Source: RYN-230 sp963770545
GTDB lineage: Bacteria > Actinomycetota > Actinomycetes > Streptosporangiales > Streptosporangiaceae
Assembly (NCBI GenBank): GCA_963770545.1
Contig: CAVYQF010000011.1
Coordinates: 434,001-498,000 of the forward strand
DNA length: 64,000 nt
Direction: 5' to 3'
Of this stretch, positions 33,701-41,468 are shown in pieces (positions within the stretch are counted from its first letter, which is position 1; each line of letters starts with the position of its first letter). The translations under genes were made by a program, and so were the position numbers. A model generated the notes under the pieces. The model did not search any database. It saw only the letters and a list, made by a program, of their open reading frames with translations, and was not told the DNA's origin.

Positions 33701-34274
33701 GGCCGGGGTGGTCTACGGCTACTTCCCGGCGGTCAGCGACGGCGACGACCTGGTCATCCTGGGCCGTGACGGGGGGGAGCGGGAGCGCTTCACGTTCCCC
33801 CGGCAGCGCCACGATCGGCATCTGTGCCTGGCCGACTTCTTCCGCCCGGCGGGCTCAGGCGACCCGGACGTGGTCGCCTTCCAGCTGGTCACCGTGGGCC
33901 CGGTGATCAGCCGGGCCACGGCCGAACTCTTCGCCAAGAACGCCTACCGCGAGTACCTGGAGCTGCACGGGCTGTCCGTCCAGCTGGCCGAGGCCCTCGC
34001 GGAGTATTGGCACGGCCGGGTCCGCGAGGAGACCGGCCTGGCCGGGGACGACCCGGCTGACCTCGACGGCATCCTGAAGGTCGGCTACCGCGGCTGCCGG
34101 TACTCGTTCGGCTACCCGGCCTGCCCGGACCTGGAGGACCGGGCCAAGGTGGTGCGCCTGCTGCGGCCCGAGCGGATCGGGGTAGCGCTGTCGGAGGAGT
34201 TCCAGCTGGAGCCGGAACAGTCCACCGACGCCCTGATCACCTTCCACCCCGAAGCCAGGTATTTCTCGGCTTGA
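30780..34274 (+). CDS. metH: Cobalamin-dependent methionine synthase MetH
   Basis: Transfers a methyl group from methyltetrahydrofolate to homocysteine through methylcobalamin; 1164 residues. In order: homocysteine domain (about 10-320, zinc ligands in GLNCATG and GGCCGTT), pterin-binding domain (about 350-610), cobalamin-binding domain with the cobalt-ligating H743 in GDVHDIGKN, and SAM-binding reactivation domain to the end. The last base of the final Ala codon and the TGA stop come from the end of the adjacent IS element. The C-terminus HPEARYFSA still has the family's usual length, so function is probably kept. Confidence 0.97.
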   Translation: MTNTARPAQAARPELGAVLGNRVVVADGAMGTMLQASDATLEDFDGHEGCNEILNVTRPDIVRGVHEGYLEAGVDCVTTNTFGANLSNLGEYGLSARIAELSEAGARIAREAADQWSTPERPRWVLGSMGPGTKLPTLGHARFADLREAYQLGAAGLISGGTDAIIIETSQDLLQAKAAIIGARRAMTAAGAQLPLIAQVTIETTGAMLLGSEIGAALTALEPLGITLIGLNCATGPGEMSEHLRYLAGHSRIPLSCMPNAGLPVLTSDGARYPLSPAQLADAHAMFTEQFGLALVGGCCGTTPEHLAAVVERLARRPVAPRRPRPEPGVASLYSAVPFRQDTSFLAIGERTNANGSKAFRDALIQGRYEDCVEIARAQTRDGAHLLDLCVDYVGRDGPADMAEVAGRLATAATLPLVIDSTEPEVIQTGLELLAGRAVVNSVNYEDGDGPDSRIARVMPMIVEHGAAVIALTIDEQGQARTAEWKLAVATRLIEDLTANYGLRTCDIIVDCLTFPIATGQEETRRDAIETIEAIRQVKQRYPDVQTTLGVSNVSFGLNPAARAVLNSVFLDECVRAGLDSAIVHASRIMPIARIPEEQLQTALDLVYDRRRDGYDPLARLLELFEGVDAAAVKASRAAELAGLPLWERLKRRIIDGERVGLEADLDEAVAQRPALEIVNDVLLDGMKTVGELFGSGQMQLPFVLQSAEVMKLAVGHLEPHMERSGEDGKGRIVLATVKGDVHDIGKNLVNIILTNNGYDVINIGIKQPVSAIVDAATEHGADVVGMSGLLVKSTVVMRDNLADLNSRGLARRWPVLLGGAALTRAYVEQDLASLFDGEVRYARDAFEGLRLMDAFMAVKRGEAGAQLPPMRERRVAAGARLQVTEPEAMPARSDVATDHPVVVPPFFGDRIAKGIPLSDYASWLDERATFMGQWGLKPGRGADGPSYAELVETEGRPRLRMWLDRVQSEGLLRAGVVYGYFPAVSDGDDLVILGRDGGERERFTFPRQRHDRHLCLADFFRPAGSGDPDVVAFQLVTVGPVISRATAELFAKNAYREYLELHGLSVQLAEALAEYWHGRVREETGLAGDDPADLDGILKVGYRGCRYSFGYPACPDLEDRAKVVRLLRPERIGVALSEEFQLEPEQSTDALITFHPEARYFSA

Positions 34275-35534
34275 CATCCTCCCGCGCCTGTCAGCGGGGA
34301 TTCCAGCTATCGACCCGGAGGCCGACTTGCTGAGGTTCGCGGTTCACAGGCCCGGCAGCCCGGACGCCTTGCCGCGCAGTCACGGCATGTCCTGCGGTGA
34401 TGTTTCTGGCCGCGTTCACGTCCGCGTTGCAGGCGAAACCGCAAGACCGGCAGCGGAAGACGGCTTGGCTCTCGCGCGCTCTTCGGTCAACCGATCCGCA
34501 CGCGCTGCAGCGCTGCGACGTGAATGCTGGATTTACTCGTTCGATGCGACCGGGAGCCTTTTCCTCAAGCCTGCGCTCGAGGAGTCCCCAGCCGGAGGCA
34601 AGGATCTCCCGGTTCAAGCCGGCCTTCCGGGCTACTCCTCTTCCAGGTTCCCCGAGGGTGCCCTTGGCCGAACGAGTCATGTTGCGGACGTTCAGGTTCT
34701 CGATAGGAATCAAGTCAAACCGCCGGGCGAGGTCAGTGCTGAGCTTCTCGCACCAGTCTCTACGGGCGTCAACCTCGCGAGCCTTGAGCTTCGCGACAGC
34801 CAGTTTTGTCCTGGCGCGGCGGCTCGATCCACGCTTGCTTCTCGCAAGCTTGCGCTGGAGCAGCCGAAGCCGTCGCTGGCGGCCCGGACTCAGTCGCGGG
34901 ATCTTCAGCAATTCGCCGGTGGAAAGCGCTGCGCTCGCGGCGATACCTCGATCCAGGCCCACGACCTCACCCGTCCCTGGACCGGGGATAGTGCCAGAGA
35001 TGACGGCGAACGAAATGTGCCAGCGTCCGGCGCGGTCGAGCGTTACCCGGTGGGACTTCACCCCTCTCGGCACCGGCCTGGACCACCCGAACCTGACCCA
35101 GCCCGCCTTGGGCAGCCAAATTTCCCCGGCGGCCCGATTCAGCCTGCGGACGTGTCCAGGCCGAACTGCGACAATCCGGAATCCCTCGCTGCGCCCGGCC
35201 TTTCGCCACCCGGGCCTTCGATGAGTACCCCCGAAGAAATGTTGCATGGCGTGGGCGAAGTCCCTCAGTGCCTGCTGCTGGACCATCTGGCTTCCATTGC
35301 GCAGCCACTCATGCTCCGAGCGAGCCGCAGTCAGCTGCCTGCACTGCGCCACATATCCCGGCGCGCTCCGGCGTCCGGGACGCCACCACGACTGCTGTTC
35401 GACGGCCAGGTTCCACACGAATCGTGCCTGGGAGCAGTGGTCTTTGAGGACCATCTCCTGAGCGGCTGCGGGACGCAGCCTGTAGCGGCACATGCGAATA
35501 CAATATCGAGAGCTTCCGACGTTTCTGGGAAGCT
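34271..35534 (-). mobile_element. IS200/IS605-family element, tnpB only
   Basis: The right end reads (minus strand) AATCCCCGC...GCGGGAGGATGTCAA, ending in TCAA as in many IS605-group elements, with a CCCGC/GCGGG hairpin at 34281-34298. At the left end an AGCTTCC/GGAAGCT hairpin with a 10-nt loop (35511-35534) is a good candidate for the subterminal hairpin; the exact left border lies between it and about 35579. There are no terminal inverted repeats or target duplications, as expected. No tnpA (HUH transposase) is present, so it would need one in trans. Confidence 0.8.
34291..35493 (-). CDS. tnpB: TnpB (OrfB) RNA-guided endonuclease
   Basis: A 400-residue TnpB, the transposon ancestor of Cas12. 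The RuvC residues are D181 (VVGLDRG), E265 (IPIENLNV) and D358 (CNADVNAARN), all intact. The zinc ribbon is C329-x2-C332 and C348-x2-C351. It appears full length, so the nuclease may be active. The stop lies in the loop of the right-end hairpin, so its guide (omega) RNA would come from the gene's 3' part and the right end, with a guide read from the metH side. Confidence 0.93.
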   Translation of the reverse strand: MCRYRLRPAAAQEMVLKDHCSQARFVWNLAVEQQSWWRPGRRSAPGYVAQCRQLTAARSEHEWLRNGSQMVQQQALRDFAHAMQHFFGGTHRRPGWRKAGRSEGFRIVAVRPGHVRRLNRAAGEIWLPKAGWVRFGWSRPVPRGVKSHRVTLDRAGRWHISFAVISGTIPGPGTGEVVGLDRGIAASAALSTGELLKIPRLSPGRQRRLRLLQRKLARSKRGSSRRARTKLAVAKLKAREVDARRDWCEKLSTDLARRFDLIPIENLNVRNMTRSAKGTLGEPGRGVARKAGLNREILASGWGLLERRLEEKAPGRIERVNPAFTSQRCSACGSVDRRARESQAVFRCRSCGFACNADVNAARNITAGHAVTARQGVRAAGPVNREPQQVGLRVDSWNPR

Positions 35535-35579
35535 GGCACGGCCCTCTCTGAACGGGCGGGACGCTCGGCTGAGGTCCGC

Positions 35580-36308
35580 ATGACTAGAGGGATTGACCGC
35601 GATCCTGCTGGCCGGGATGACGAGGCGAACCAAGGCACCCATAGGGGCCTGCAGGCGGTCACGTTCGACATGGACGGGCTGCTGGTGGACTCCGAGCCGC
35701 TGTGGTTCGAGGCCGAGACCGCGATCATGACCCGGATGGGCAGCCCCTGGGGGTCCGCAGACCAGGAGCACCTCATCGGCGGCTCGCTGGCCCGGTCCAC
35801 CGCCTACATGCAGGCCAAGGCCGCGCAGCCGGTGCCGCGGGAGGTCATCGGGCAGTGGCTCACGGCAGGCATGGCCGACCTGGTCCGGGCCCGCGGGGTG
35901 CAGGTGATGCCGGGCGCGCTCGAGCTGCTCGCTGAGGTCGCCGAGGCCGGCCTGCCGCACGCCCTGGTCACCTCCGCCGAGCCGGAAATCATGGCCGCCA
36001 CGCTGGACTCGATCGGGGTCCGTTTCCCGGTCACGGTATGTGCCGCCGATGTGGCCCGCGGCAAGCCGGATCCCGAGCCGTATCTACTGGCGGCCGCCCG
36101 GCTCGGAGTGACCCCGGGGCGGTGCGTCGCGCTGGAGGACTCACCCACCGGCATCAGGTCCGCATACGACGCAGGGCTCACGGTGGTCGCGGTGCCCAGC
36201 GTGCCGCCCCCGCCCGGGCTGGCCCGGCTGACCCTCCCGTCGCTGCGCGCGGTCGACCTTGCCACTCTGCGGGAGGCCGCGGCCGGGCGTGCGCGGGGCA
36301 ACCCATGA
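35580..36308 (+). CDS. HAD-superfamily phosphatase, beta-phosphoglucomutase-like
   Basis: Phosphatase or phosphomutase of 242 residues. Motif I is TFDMDGLLVDSEP with the nucleophilic aspartate near residue 30; motif II is LVTSAEP; motif III/IV is GKPDPEPYL...ALEDSPTGI. The cap domain is helical, as in the phosphoglucomutase subfamily. Substrate unknown. ATG after GAGG. It probably followed metH directly before the IS element came in, though that is inference. Confidence 0.9.
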   Translation: MTRGIDRDPAGRDDEANQGTHRGLQAVTFDMDGLLVDSEPLWFEAETAIMTRMGSPWGSADQEHLIGGSLARSTAYMQAKAAQPVPREVIGQWLTAGMADLVRARGVQVMPGALELLAEVAEAGLPHALVTSAEPEIMAATLDSIGVRFPVTVCAADVARGKPDPEPYLLAAARLGVTPGRCVALEDSPTGIRSAYDAGLTVVAVPSVPPPPGLARLTLPSLRAVDLATLREAAAGRARGNP

Positions 36309-36315
36309 CGGTGCC

Positions 36316-36334
36316 ATTGTGATTCGGTCACAAT
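36316..36334. promoter_or_regulatory. Palindrome ATTGTGA-N5-TCACAAT, candidate operator
   Basis: Perfect 7-bp arms 5 bases apart, 8 bases after the HAD gene and about 150 bases before the transporter operon. It resembles CRP- or GntR-type sites, although the CRP spacing would be 6. A short terminator is the alternative. It lies outside the duplicated unit, so transporter copy 2 lacks it. Confidence 0.4.
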
Positions 36335-36481
36335 CCAGGCACGACGTCGTCGTATCCCTGGCGCGGACCAGGCAAAACGGTAGATCCTCCCGGTAGGGGC
36401 CCTGGTAACCGGCTACCCCACGGCCATATGCCGTGGCGGCCCGGTAATTTTCCCGTCACGAGCAGCAGGGAGCGCCGCTAG

Positions 36482-37474
36482 ATGGCAGCACCGCTTGACG
36501 TGCCCACGTCTGGCGACGTCGCACCCGAGAGCGTGCTCGAAGGGGTCAGCGGTGAGGCCATCGAGGGCCGGTCACTGGGCCAGATCGCCTGGCTGCGACT
36601 GCGCCGCGACAAGGTGGCCATGGTCGGTGGCGGCGTTGTGGTCTTCCTCATCCTGGTGGCGATCTTCGGCCCCTTCCTGGTGCAGAACCCCACCACCTAC
36701 CACGCGGACCTGATCAACCCCACGTTCAGCCGCCCCAACGGTTCCTGGGGCGGGATCAGCCTCGCGCACCCGTTCGGCGTCGAGCCGGTCACGGGCCGTG
36801 ACGTGCTCAGCCGGGTCGTCAACGGGGCCCGGGTCTCGCTGCTCATCGCGTTCCTGGCCACCGCGCTCGCGGTCAGCATCGGGGTGGTGATGGGCGTCAT
36901 CGCCGGGTACTTCGGCGGCTGGGTGGACGCGGTGATCGCCCGCGTCATGGACGTCTTCCTGGCCTTCCCGCTGCTCGTGTTCGCGATCGCCCTGGTCGGT
37001 GTCATCCCGTCGTCCGCGTTCGGGCTGTCGGGGAACTCGCTGCGGATCGGCCTGCTCGTCTTCGTGATCGGATTCTTCGCCTGGCCCTACATGGGCCGGA
37101 TCATCCGCGGCCAGACGCTGTCGCTGCGGGAGCGCGAGTTCGTGGACGCGGCCCGCAGCATCGGGGCCCGCGGTCCCTACATCCTGTTCCGTGAGCTGCT
37201 ACCCAACCTGGTGGCGCCCATCCTGGTCTACTCCACGCTGCTCATCCCGACCAACATCCTGTTCGAGGCCGCCCTGTCCTACCTGGGCGTCGGGATCATC
37301 CCGCCCACGCCCAGCTGGGGCGGGATGCTCTCGGACGCGGTCAGCAACGGGTACTACTCGATCGACCCGATGTACATGATCATTCCCGGCCTGGCCATCT
37401 TCATCACCGTCATGGCATTCAACCTGTTCGGTGACGGGCTGCGCGATGCTCTCGACCCGAGAAGCAGCCGGTAG
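36482..37474 (+). CDS. Peptide/nickel ABC transporter permease C
   Basis: DppC/OppC-type inner-membrane permease of 330 residues. A hydrophilic N-terminus of about 45 residues precedes the first helix, then a periplasmic loop and five more segments. The EAA loop that docks the ATPase is EFVDAARSIGARGPYILF. ATG after AGGGAG. It is first in the operon, ahead of the binding protein, whereas the usual order is binding protein, B, C, D, F. Confidence 0.93.
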   Translation: MAAPLDVPTSGDVAPESVLEGVSGEAIEGRSLGQIAWLRLRRDKVAMVGGGVVVFLILVAIFGPFLVQNPTTYHADLINPTFSRPNGSWGGISLAHPFGVEPVTGRDVLSRVVNGARVSLLIAFLATALAVSIGVVMGVIAGYFGGWVDAVIARVMDVFLAFPLLVFAIALVGVIPSSAFGLSGNSLRIGLLVFVIGFFAWPYMGRIIRGQTLSLREREFVDAARSIGARGPYILFRELLPNLVAPILVYSTLLIPTNILFEAALSYLGVGIIPPTPSWGGMLSDAVSNGYYSIDPMYMIIPGLAIFITVMAFNLFGDGLRDALDPRSSR

Positions 37475-37529
37475 GCCATTGCATCACCGAAATTCACACA
37501 ATGAATCACGACAGGGAGGGGTTCACCTC

Positions 37530-39326
37530 ATGAGGAGACCCAGGACCATAGGGCTGGCGGCGCTGGCGGCGACCGCCGCCCTCGCGCTGGCCGCCTGTGG
37601 CGGCAGCAGCGGGAGCAGCGGGAGCAGCGGGAGCAGCGGGAGCTCCGGCTCGAGCTCCGGCTCGTCGTCCGCTGCTGGATTCAACGCCGCGATCACCAAG
37701 GTAGTCAGCCCGTCCACCAAGAAGGGCGGCACGCTGACCTTCGGCGACAGCAGCACCACGGACTCGACCGACCCGGGCAACACCTACTACGCGTTCTCGT
37801 GGAACCTGACCCGGTTCTACACGATGCCGCTGATGACCTACAAGTCCTGCCCCGGCAAGTGCGGCCTGCAGGTCGTGCCCGACCTTGCGACCGGCCCGGG
37901 CGTCGTCACCGACAACGGGCTGACCTGGACCTATCACATCCAGCCCGGCGTGAAGTTCGAGGACGGGACCACGGTCACCTCAGCGGATGTCAAGTACGCC
38001 GTGGAGCGCACCTTCGACCGGGCCAAGCTGCCGCTGGGCCCGAACTACTTCTCGCTGCTGCTGGCGCCGCAGAAGCCGGCCTATCCCGGGCCGTACAAGG
38101 ACCGGTCCAAGAACCTGATGGGCCTGAAGGCGGTGCAGACGCCGAACGCGACCACCATCGTGTTCCATCTGGCCAAGCCGTTCGCGGACTTCAACTACGT
38201 GGTCGCGATCCCGCAGACCGCGCCGGTCCCGCCCAACAAGGACACGGGGACGAACTACCAGCTGCACCCGTGGTCGACCGGGCCGTACAAGTTCCAGAGT
38301 TATCAGCTGAACAAGCAGACCACGCTGGTCCCGAACACGTTCTGGAAGCAGTCCACCGACCCGAACGCTCACCAGCTGCCCAGCAAGATCATCCTCAACT
38401 GGAACGTGAACGCGAACGACCTGGACAACCGGCTGCTCGCCGGTGACCTGGACGTGGACGCGGCCGGCACCGGCGTGCAGGCGGCGGCCCGGGCCAAGGT
38501 CTTGTCCTCACCGACACTCAAGGCCTCCTCGGATGACCCGATCAGCGGGTTCCTCTGGTTCGCCTACCTGGACACGAAGGTGGCGCCGCTGAACAACGTG
38601 GCCTGCCGGCAGGCCATCGAGTACGCGGCGAACAAGACGAACCTGCAGACCGCGTACGGCGGCCCGGTGGCCGGCGGCGCGATCGCCAGCACGGTGGCCC
38701 CGCCGAACGTCATCGGCCAGAAGCACTTCGATCTGTATGAGGCCACCACCAAGCCCGGCGGCGACATCTCCAAGGCCAAGGCGGCGCTCAAGACCTGTGG
38801 TCACCCGAACGGGTTCACCACCGGTATCACCTACCGCAGCGACCGGCCCAAGGAAGTGGCCGCGGCGCAGGCCATGCAGGCGTCGCTGGCCCAGGCCGGG
38901 ATCAAGCTGCAGCTGCACGGCTACCCGTCGGGCACCTACTACAGCAACTTCGCGGGCGTGCCGAACTACATGCACTCGCACAACATCGGCATCGCCATGG
39001 GCGGCTGGGCCCCGGACTGGCCAGACGGTTACGGGTTCTTCGACTTCATCACGGCCGGCAACACGATCAGCCCGGCCGGCAACACCAACATCGAAGAGCT
39101 CAACGACCCGGTGGTGAACAACGACCTGGCCAAGATGGCCAGCACCACTGACGAGGCCACGCGCAACTCCTACACCGCCCAGATCGACATGCAGGTGATG
39201 AAGGACGCGGCCATCCTGCCCGAGGTGTACGCGAAGTCGCTGCTCTACCGCAGCCCGAACATAACCAACGTCTACGTCCAGCCTTACTACGGCATGTACA
39301 ACTACGCCGTACTCGGCCTGAAGTAG
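37530..39326 (+). CDS. Solute-binding lipoprotein, peptide ABC importer
   Basis: Family 5 (DppA/OppA-type) substrate-binding protein of 598 residues. A lipoprotein signal (MRRPRTIGLAALAATAALA, lipobox LAAC) anchors it outside the membrane; a Gly-Ser linker of about 25 residues, coded by a 9-bp tandem repeat, follows the lipid cysteine. The binding domain shows GLTWTYHIQPGVKFEDGTTV and VTSADVKYAVERTFD, typical of the family. Strong ribosome site (AGGGAGGGG). The substrate (peptide or another solute) is unknown. Confidence 0.94.
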   Translation: MRRPRTIGLAALAATAALALAACGGSSGSSGSSGSSGSSGSSSGSSSAAGFNAAITKVVSPSTKKGGTLTFGDSSTTDSTDPGNTYYAFSWNLTRFYTMPLMTYKSCPGKCGLQVVPDLATGPGVVTDNGLTWTYHIQPGVKFEDGTTVTSADVKYAVERTFDRAKLPLGPNYFSLLLAPQKPAYPGPYKDRSKNLMGLKAVQTPNATTIVFHLAKPFADFNYVVAIPQTAPVPPNKDTGTNYQLHPWSTGPYKFQSYQLNKQTTLVPNTFWKQSTDPNAHQLPSKIILNWNVNANDLDNRLLAGDLDVDAAGTGVQAAARAKVLSSPTLKASSDDPISGFLWFAYLDTKVAPLNNVACRQAIEYAANKTNLQTAYGGPVAGGAIASTVAPPNVIGQKHFDLYEATTKPGGDISKAKAALKTCGHPNGFTTGITYRSDRPKEVAAAQAMQASLAQAGIKLQLHGYPSGTYYSNFAGVPNYMHSHNIGIAMGGWAPDWPDGYGFFDFITAGNTISPAGNTNIEELNDPVVNNDLAKMASTTDEATRNSYTAQIDMQVMKDAAILPEVYAKSLLYRSPNITNVYVQPYYGMYNYAVLGLK

Positions 39327-39343
39327 ACCAGGAGAAAGTGAGG

Positions 39344-39409
39344 ATGCTGGTGCCCGGCCAGGCTCTGCTTACCGGCAGGACCAGGCCGGGCACCAGCGCC
39401 GCGCCGTGA
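39344..39409 (+). promoter_or_regulatory. 21-codon leader ORF with hairpin before permease B
   Basis: An ATG preceded by AGGAGAAAGTGAGG opens a 21-codon frame whose TGA overlaps the permease GTG (GTGA). Permease B has no ribosome site of its own, so coupled translation is likely. The frame lies over a hairpin with perfect 11-bp arms (39349-39359 and 39384-39394) and an inner CTGC/GCAG stem. It could lower expression of the downstream genes relative to the binding protein. Both duplicated copies keep it. Confidence 0.5.
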
Positions 39410-40413
39410 TCACATTCATCATCCGGCGGCTGATCGCCACCGTCTTCCTGCTGATCGTGGTCAGCATCATCACGTTCGCGATCTTCTTCCTCATCCCGCG
39501 GCTGGCCGGGCAGAGCACCTACCAGCTCGCCACGCAGTACGTCGGCCGCAACCCGGACCGGGCCGCGGTGCTGGCCATCGAGGACAAGCTGGGGCTCAAT
39601 TCGCCGCTATACCTGCAATACGGCCGGTTTCTCAAGGCCATCGTGCTCGGCACGCACTACAACAGCGGCACCAGCATCACGTACTGCCCGCCGCCGTGCT
39701 TCGGTTACTCGTTCAAGACCCAGCAGCCGGTCTGGCCGCAGATGGTCAGCGACATCCCGGTGACCCTTTCGCTGGCCGTGGGGGCGGCGATCCTCTGGCT
39801 GGTCGGTGGGGTGGCGATCGGGGTGCTCTCCGCGCTGCGCCGGGGGACGTTCTTCGACCGGTTCTCGATGGGTGTCGCCCTGCTCGGGGTGTCCCTCCCG
39901 ATCTTCTTCACCGGCCTGATCCTGCTGGAGCTGTTCAGCTACAAGTGGCCCATCTTCCCCAACGTCCAGTTCGTGCCCCTGACCACGAACCCGTACCTGT
40001 GGGCGCGGAACCTGGTGCTGCCCTGGATCACCCTGGCCTTCCTCTACGCTGCCCTGTACGCGAGGCTGACCCGCGCGGGCATGCTGGAGACCATGAGCGA
40101 GGACTACATCCGCACCGCCCGGGCCAAGGGCCTGGTCGAGCGGAAGGTGATCTTCAAGCACGGCCTGCGTGCGGCGCTGACCCCGATCGTCACGATCTTC
40201 GGGATGGACCTCGGCCTGCTGCTCGGCGGGGCGATCATCACCGAATACACGTTCTCGCTGCATGGCCTCGGCCTGTTCACCATCGAAGCGGTGCAGAACC
40301 AGGACCTGCCGGAGATCCTGGGGGTCACGATGCTGGCCGCGTTCTTCATCGTCATCGCCAACCTGGTGGTGGACATCCTGTACGCCGTGGTCAACCCAAG
40401 GGTGAGGACCTGA
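39406..40413 (+). CDS. Peptide/nickel ABC transporter permease B
   Basis: DppB/OppB-type permease of 335 residues. The N-terminal helix (FIIRRLIATVFLLIVVSIIT) is typical, and a periplasmic domain with two close cysteines (YCPPPCFGY) follows. The EAA loop lies in DYIRTARAKGLVERKVIFKHGLR. GTG start overlapping the leader ORF stop. The stop overlaps the next gene by one base (TGATG). Confidence 0.93.
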   Translation: MITFIIRRLIATVFLLIVVSIITFAIFFLIPRLAGQSTYQLATQYVGRNPDRAAVLAIEDKLGLNSPLYLQYGRFLKAIVLGTHYNSGTSITYCPPPCFGYSFKTQQPVWPQMVSDIPVTLSLAVGAAILWLVGGVAIGVLSALRRGTFFDRFSMGVALLGVSLPIFFTGLILLELFSYKWPIFPNVQFVPLTTNPYLWARNLVLPWITLAFLYAALYARLTRAGMLETMSEDYIRTARAKGLVERKVIFKHGLRAALTPIVTIFGMDLGLLLGGAIITEYTFSLHGLGLFTIEAVQNQDLPEILGVTMLAAFFIVIANLVVDILYAVVNPRVRT

Positions 40414-41468
40414 TGCCCGACACCCTGCTCGAGGTCAGGGACCTGCGGATCCAGTTCCCGACCAACGACGGCCTCGTGAAGGCCGTCGACGGGGTCTCGT
40501 TCAGCCTCGACCGCGGGGCCACCCTGGGCATCGTCGGCGAGTCGGGGTCGGGGAAGAGCGTCACCAGCATGGGCATCATGGGCCTGCACCAGGGCACCAA
40601 CGCCCAGATCACCGGGAGCATCCGGCTGGACGGCGAGGAACTGGTCGGCGCCCCGTCATCCCGGGTCCGCGAGCTGCGCGGCAGCAAGATGGCCATGATC
40701 TTCCAGGATCCGCTGTCCGCGCTGCACCCGTACTACACCGTCGGCGCCCAGATCGCCGAGGCGTACCTGGTGCACAACGACGTGGGCAAGAAGGTCGCCC
40801 GCAAGCACGCGGTCAACATGCTCGGCCGGGTCGGCATCCCGCAGCCCGCCGCTCGCGTCGATGACTACCCGCACCAGTTCTCCGGCGGCATGCGGCAGCG
40901 GGCCATGATCGCCATGGCGCTGAGCTGCGACCCGGAACTGCTGATCGCCGACGAGCCGACCACCGCGCTGGACGTCACGGTCCAGGCGCAGATCCTCGAC
41001 CTGATCTGGGACCTGCAGCAGGAGTACCATTCCGCGGTCATCATCATCACTCACGACCTGGGAGTCGTGGCCGAGTTGTCTGACGACATCCTGGTCATGT
41101 ACGCGGGCCGGATGTCGGAGTACGGCCCGGCCGAGGACGTCTTCGACCGGCCCGGCCACCCCTACACCTGGGGCCTGCTCGCGTCCATGCCCCGCATCGA
41201 CGAGGCGCGCCTGGAGCGGCTGCTGCCGATCCCGGGCACCCCGCCCAGCCTGATCCGGGTGCCGCCGGGCTGCCCGTTCCATCCCCGGTGCCGGTATGCC
41301 AGCCTGACCGACGGACGGAGCCAGACCGAGATTCCCAAGCTCCGCGAGGTGGAGCCGGGGCACCTGGTCGCCTGTCATCTGACCGCCGACCAGCGGCGGA
41401 AGGCCCGGGACGAACTGCTCGGGGAGATCCAGGCGCCCGCCATCCCGACCACGCAGGGGGACGAGTGA
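40413..41468 (+). CDS. Peptide ABC transporter ATPase D
   Basis: DppD/OppD-type ATPase of 351 residues. Walker A GESGSGKS, signature FSGGMRQR, Walker B LLIADEP and the switch histidine ITHD are all present. The C-terminal extension has the oligopeptide-transporter cysteine pattern (GCPFHPRCRYA), often an iron-sulfur site. It pairs with ATPase F. Confidence 0.94.
   Translation: MPDTLLEVRDLRIQFPTNDGLVKAVDGVSFSLDRGATLGIVGESGSGKSVTSMGIMGLHQGTNAQITGSIRLDGEELVGAPSSRVRELRGSKMAMIFQDPLSALHPYYTVGAQIAEAYLVHNDVGKKVARKHAVNMLGRVGIPQPAARVDDYPHQFSGGMRQRAMIAMALSCDPELLIADEPTTALDVTVQAQILDLIWDLQQEYHSAVIIITHDLGVVAELSDDILVMYAGRMSEYGPAEDVFDRPGHPYTWGLLASMPRIDEARLERLLPIPGTPPSLIRVPPGCPFHPRCRYASLTDGRSQTEIPKLREVEPGHLVACHLTADQRRKARDELLGEIQAPAIPTTQGDE

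Noticed and set aside
31059..33821. 920-codon open frame antisense to metH
   Set aside because: Composition (His, Arg, Gln, Val-Asp runs) is that of an antisense shadow in GC-rich DNA; metH is certain.
34327..35583. 418-codon frame on the plus strand over tnpB
   Set aside because: The minus strand has a full TnpB with all catalytic residues; the plus-strand frame shows no domain.
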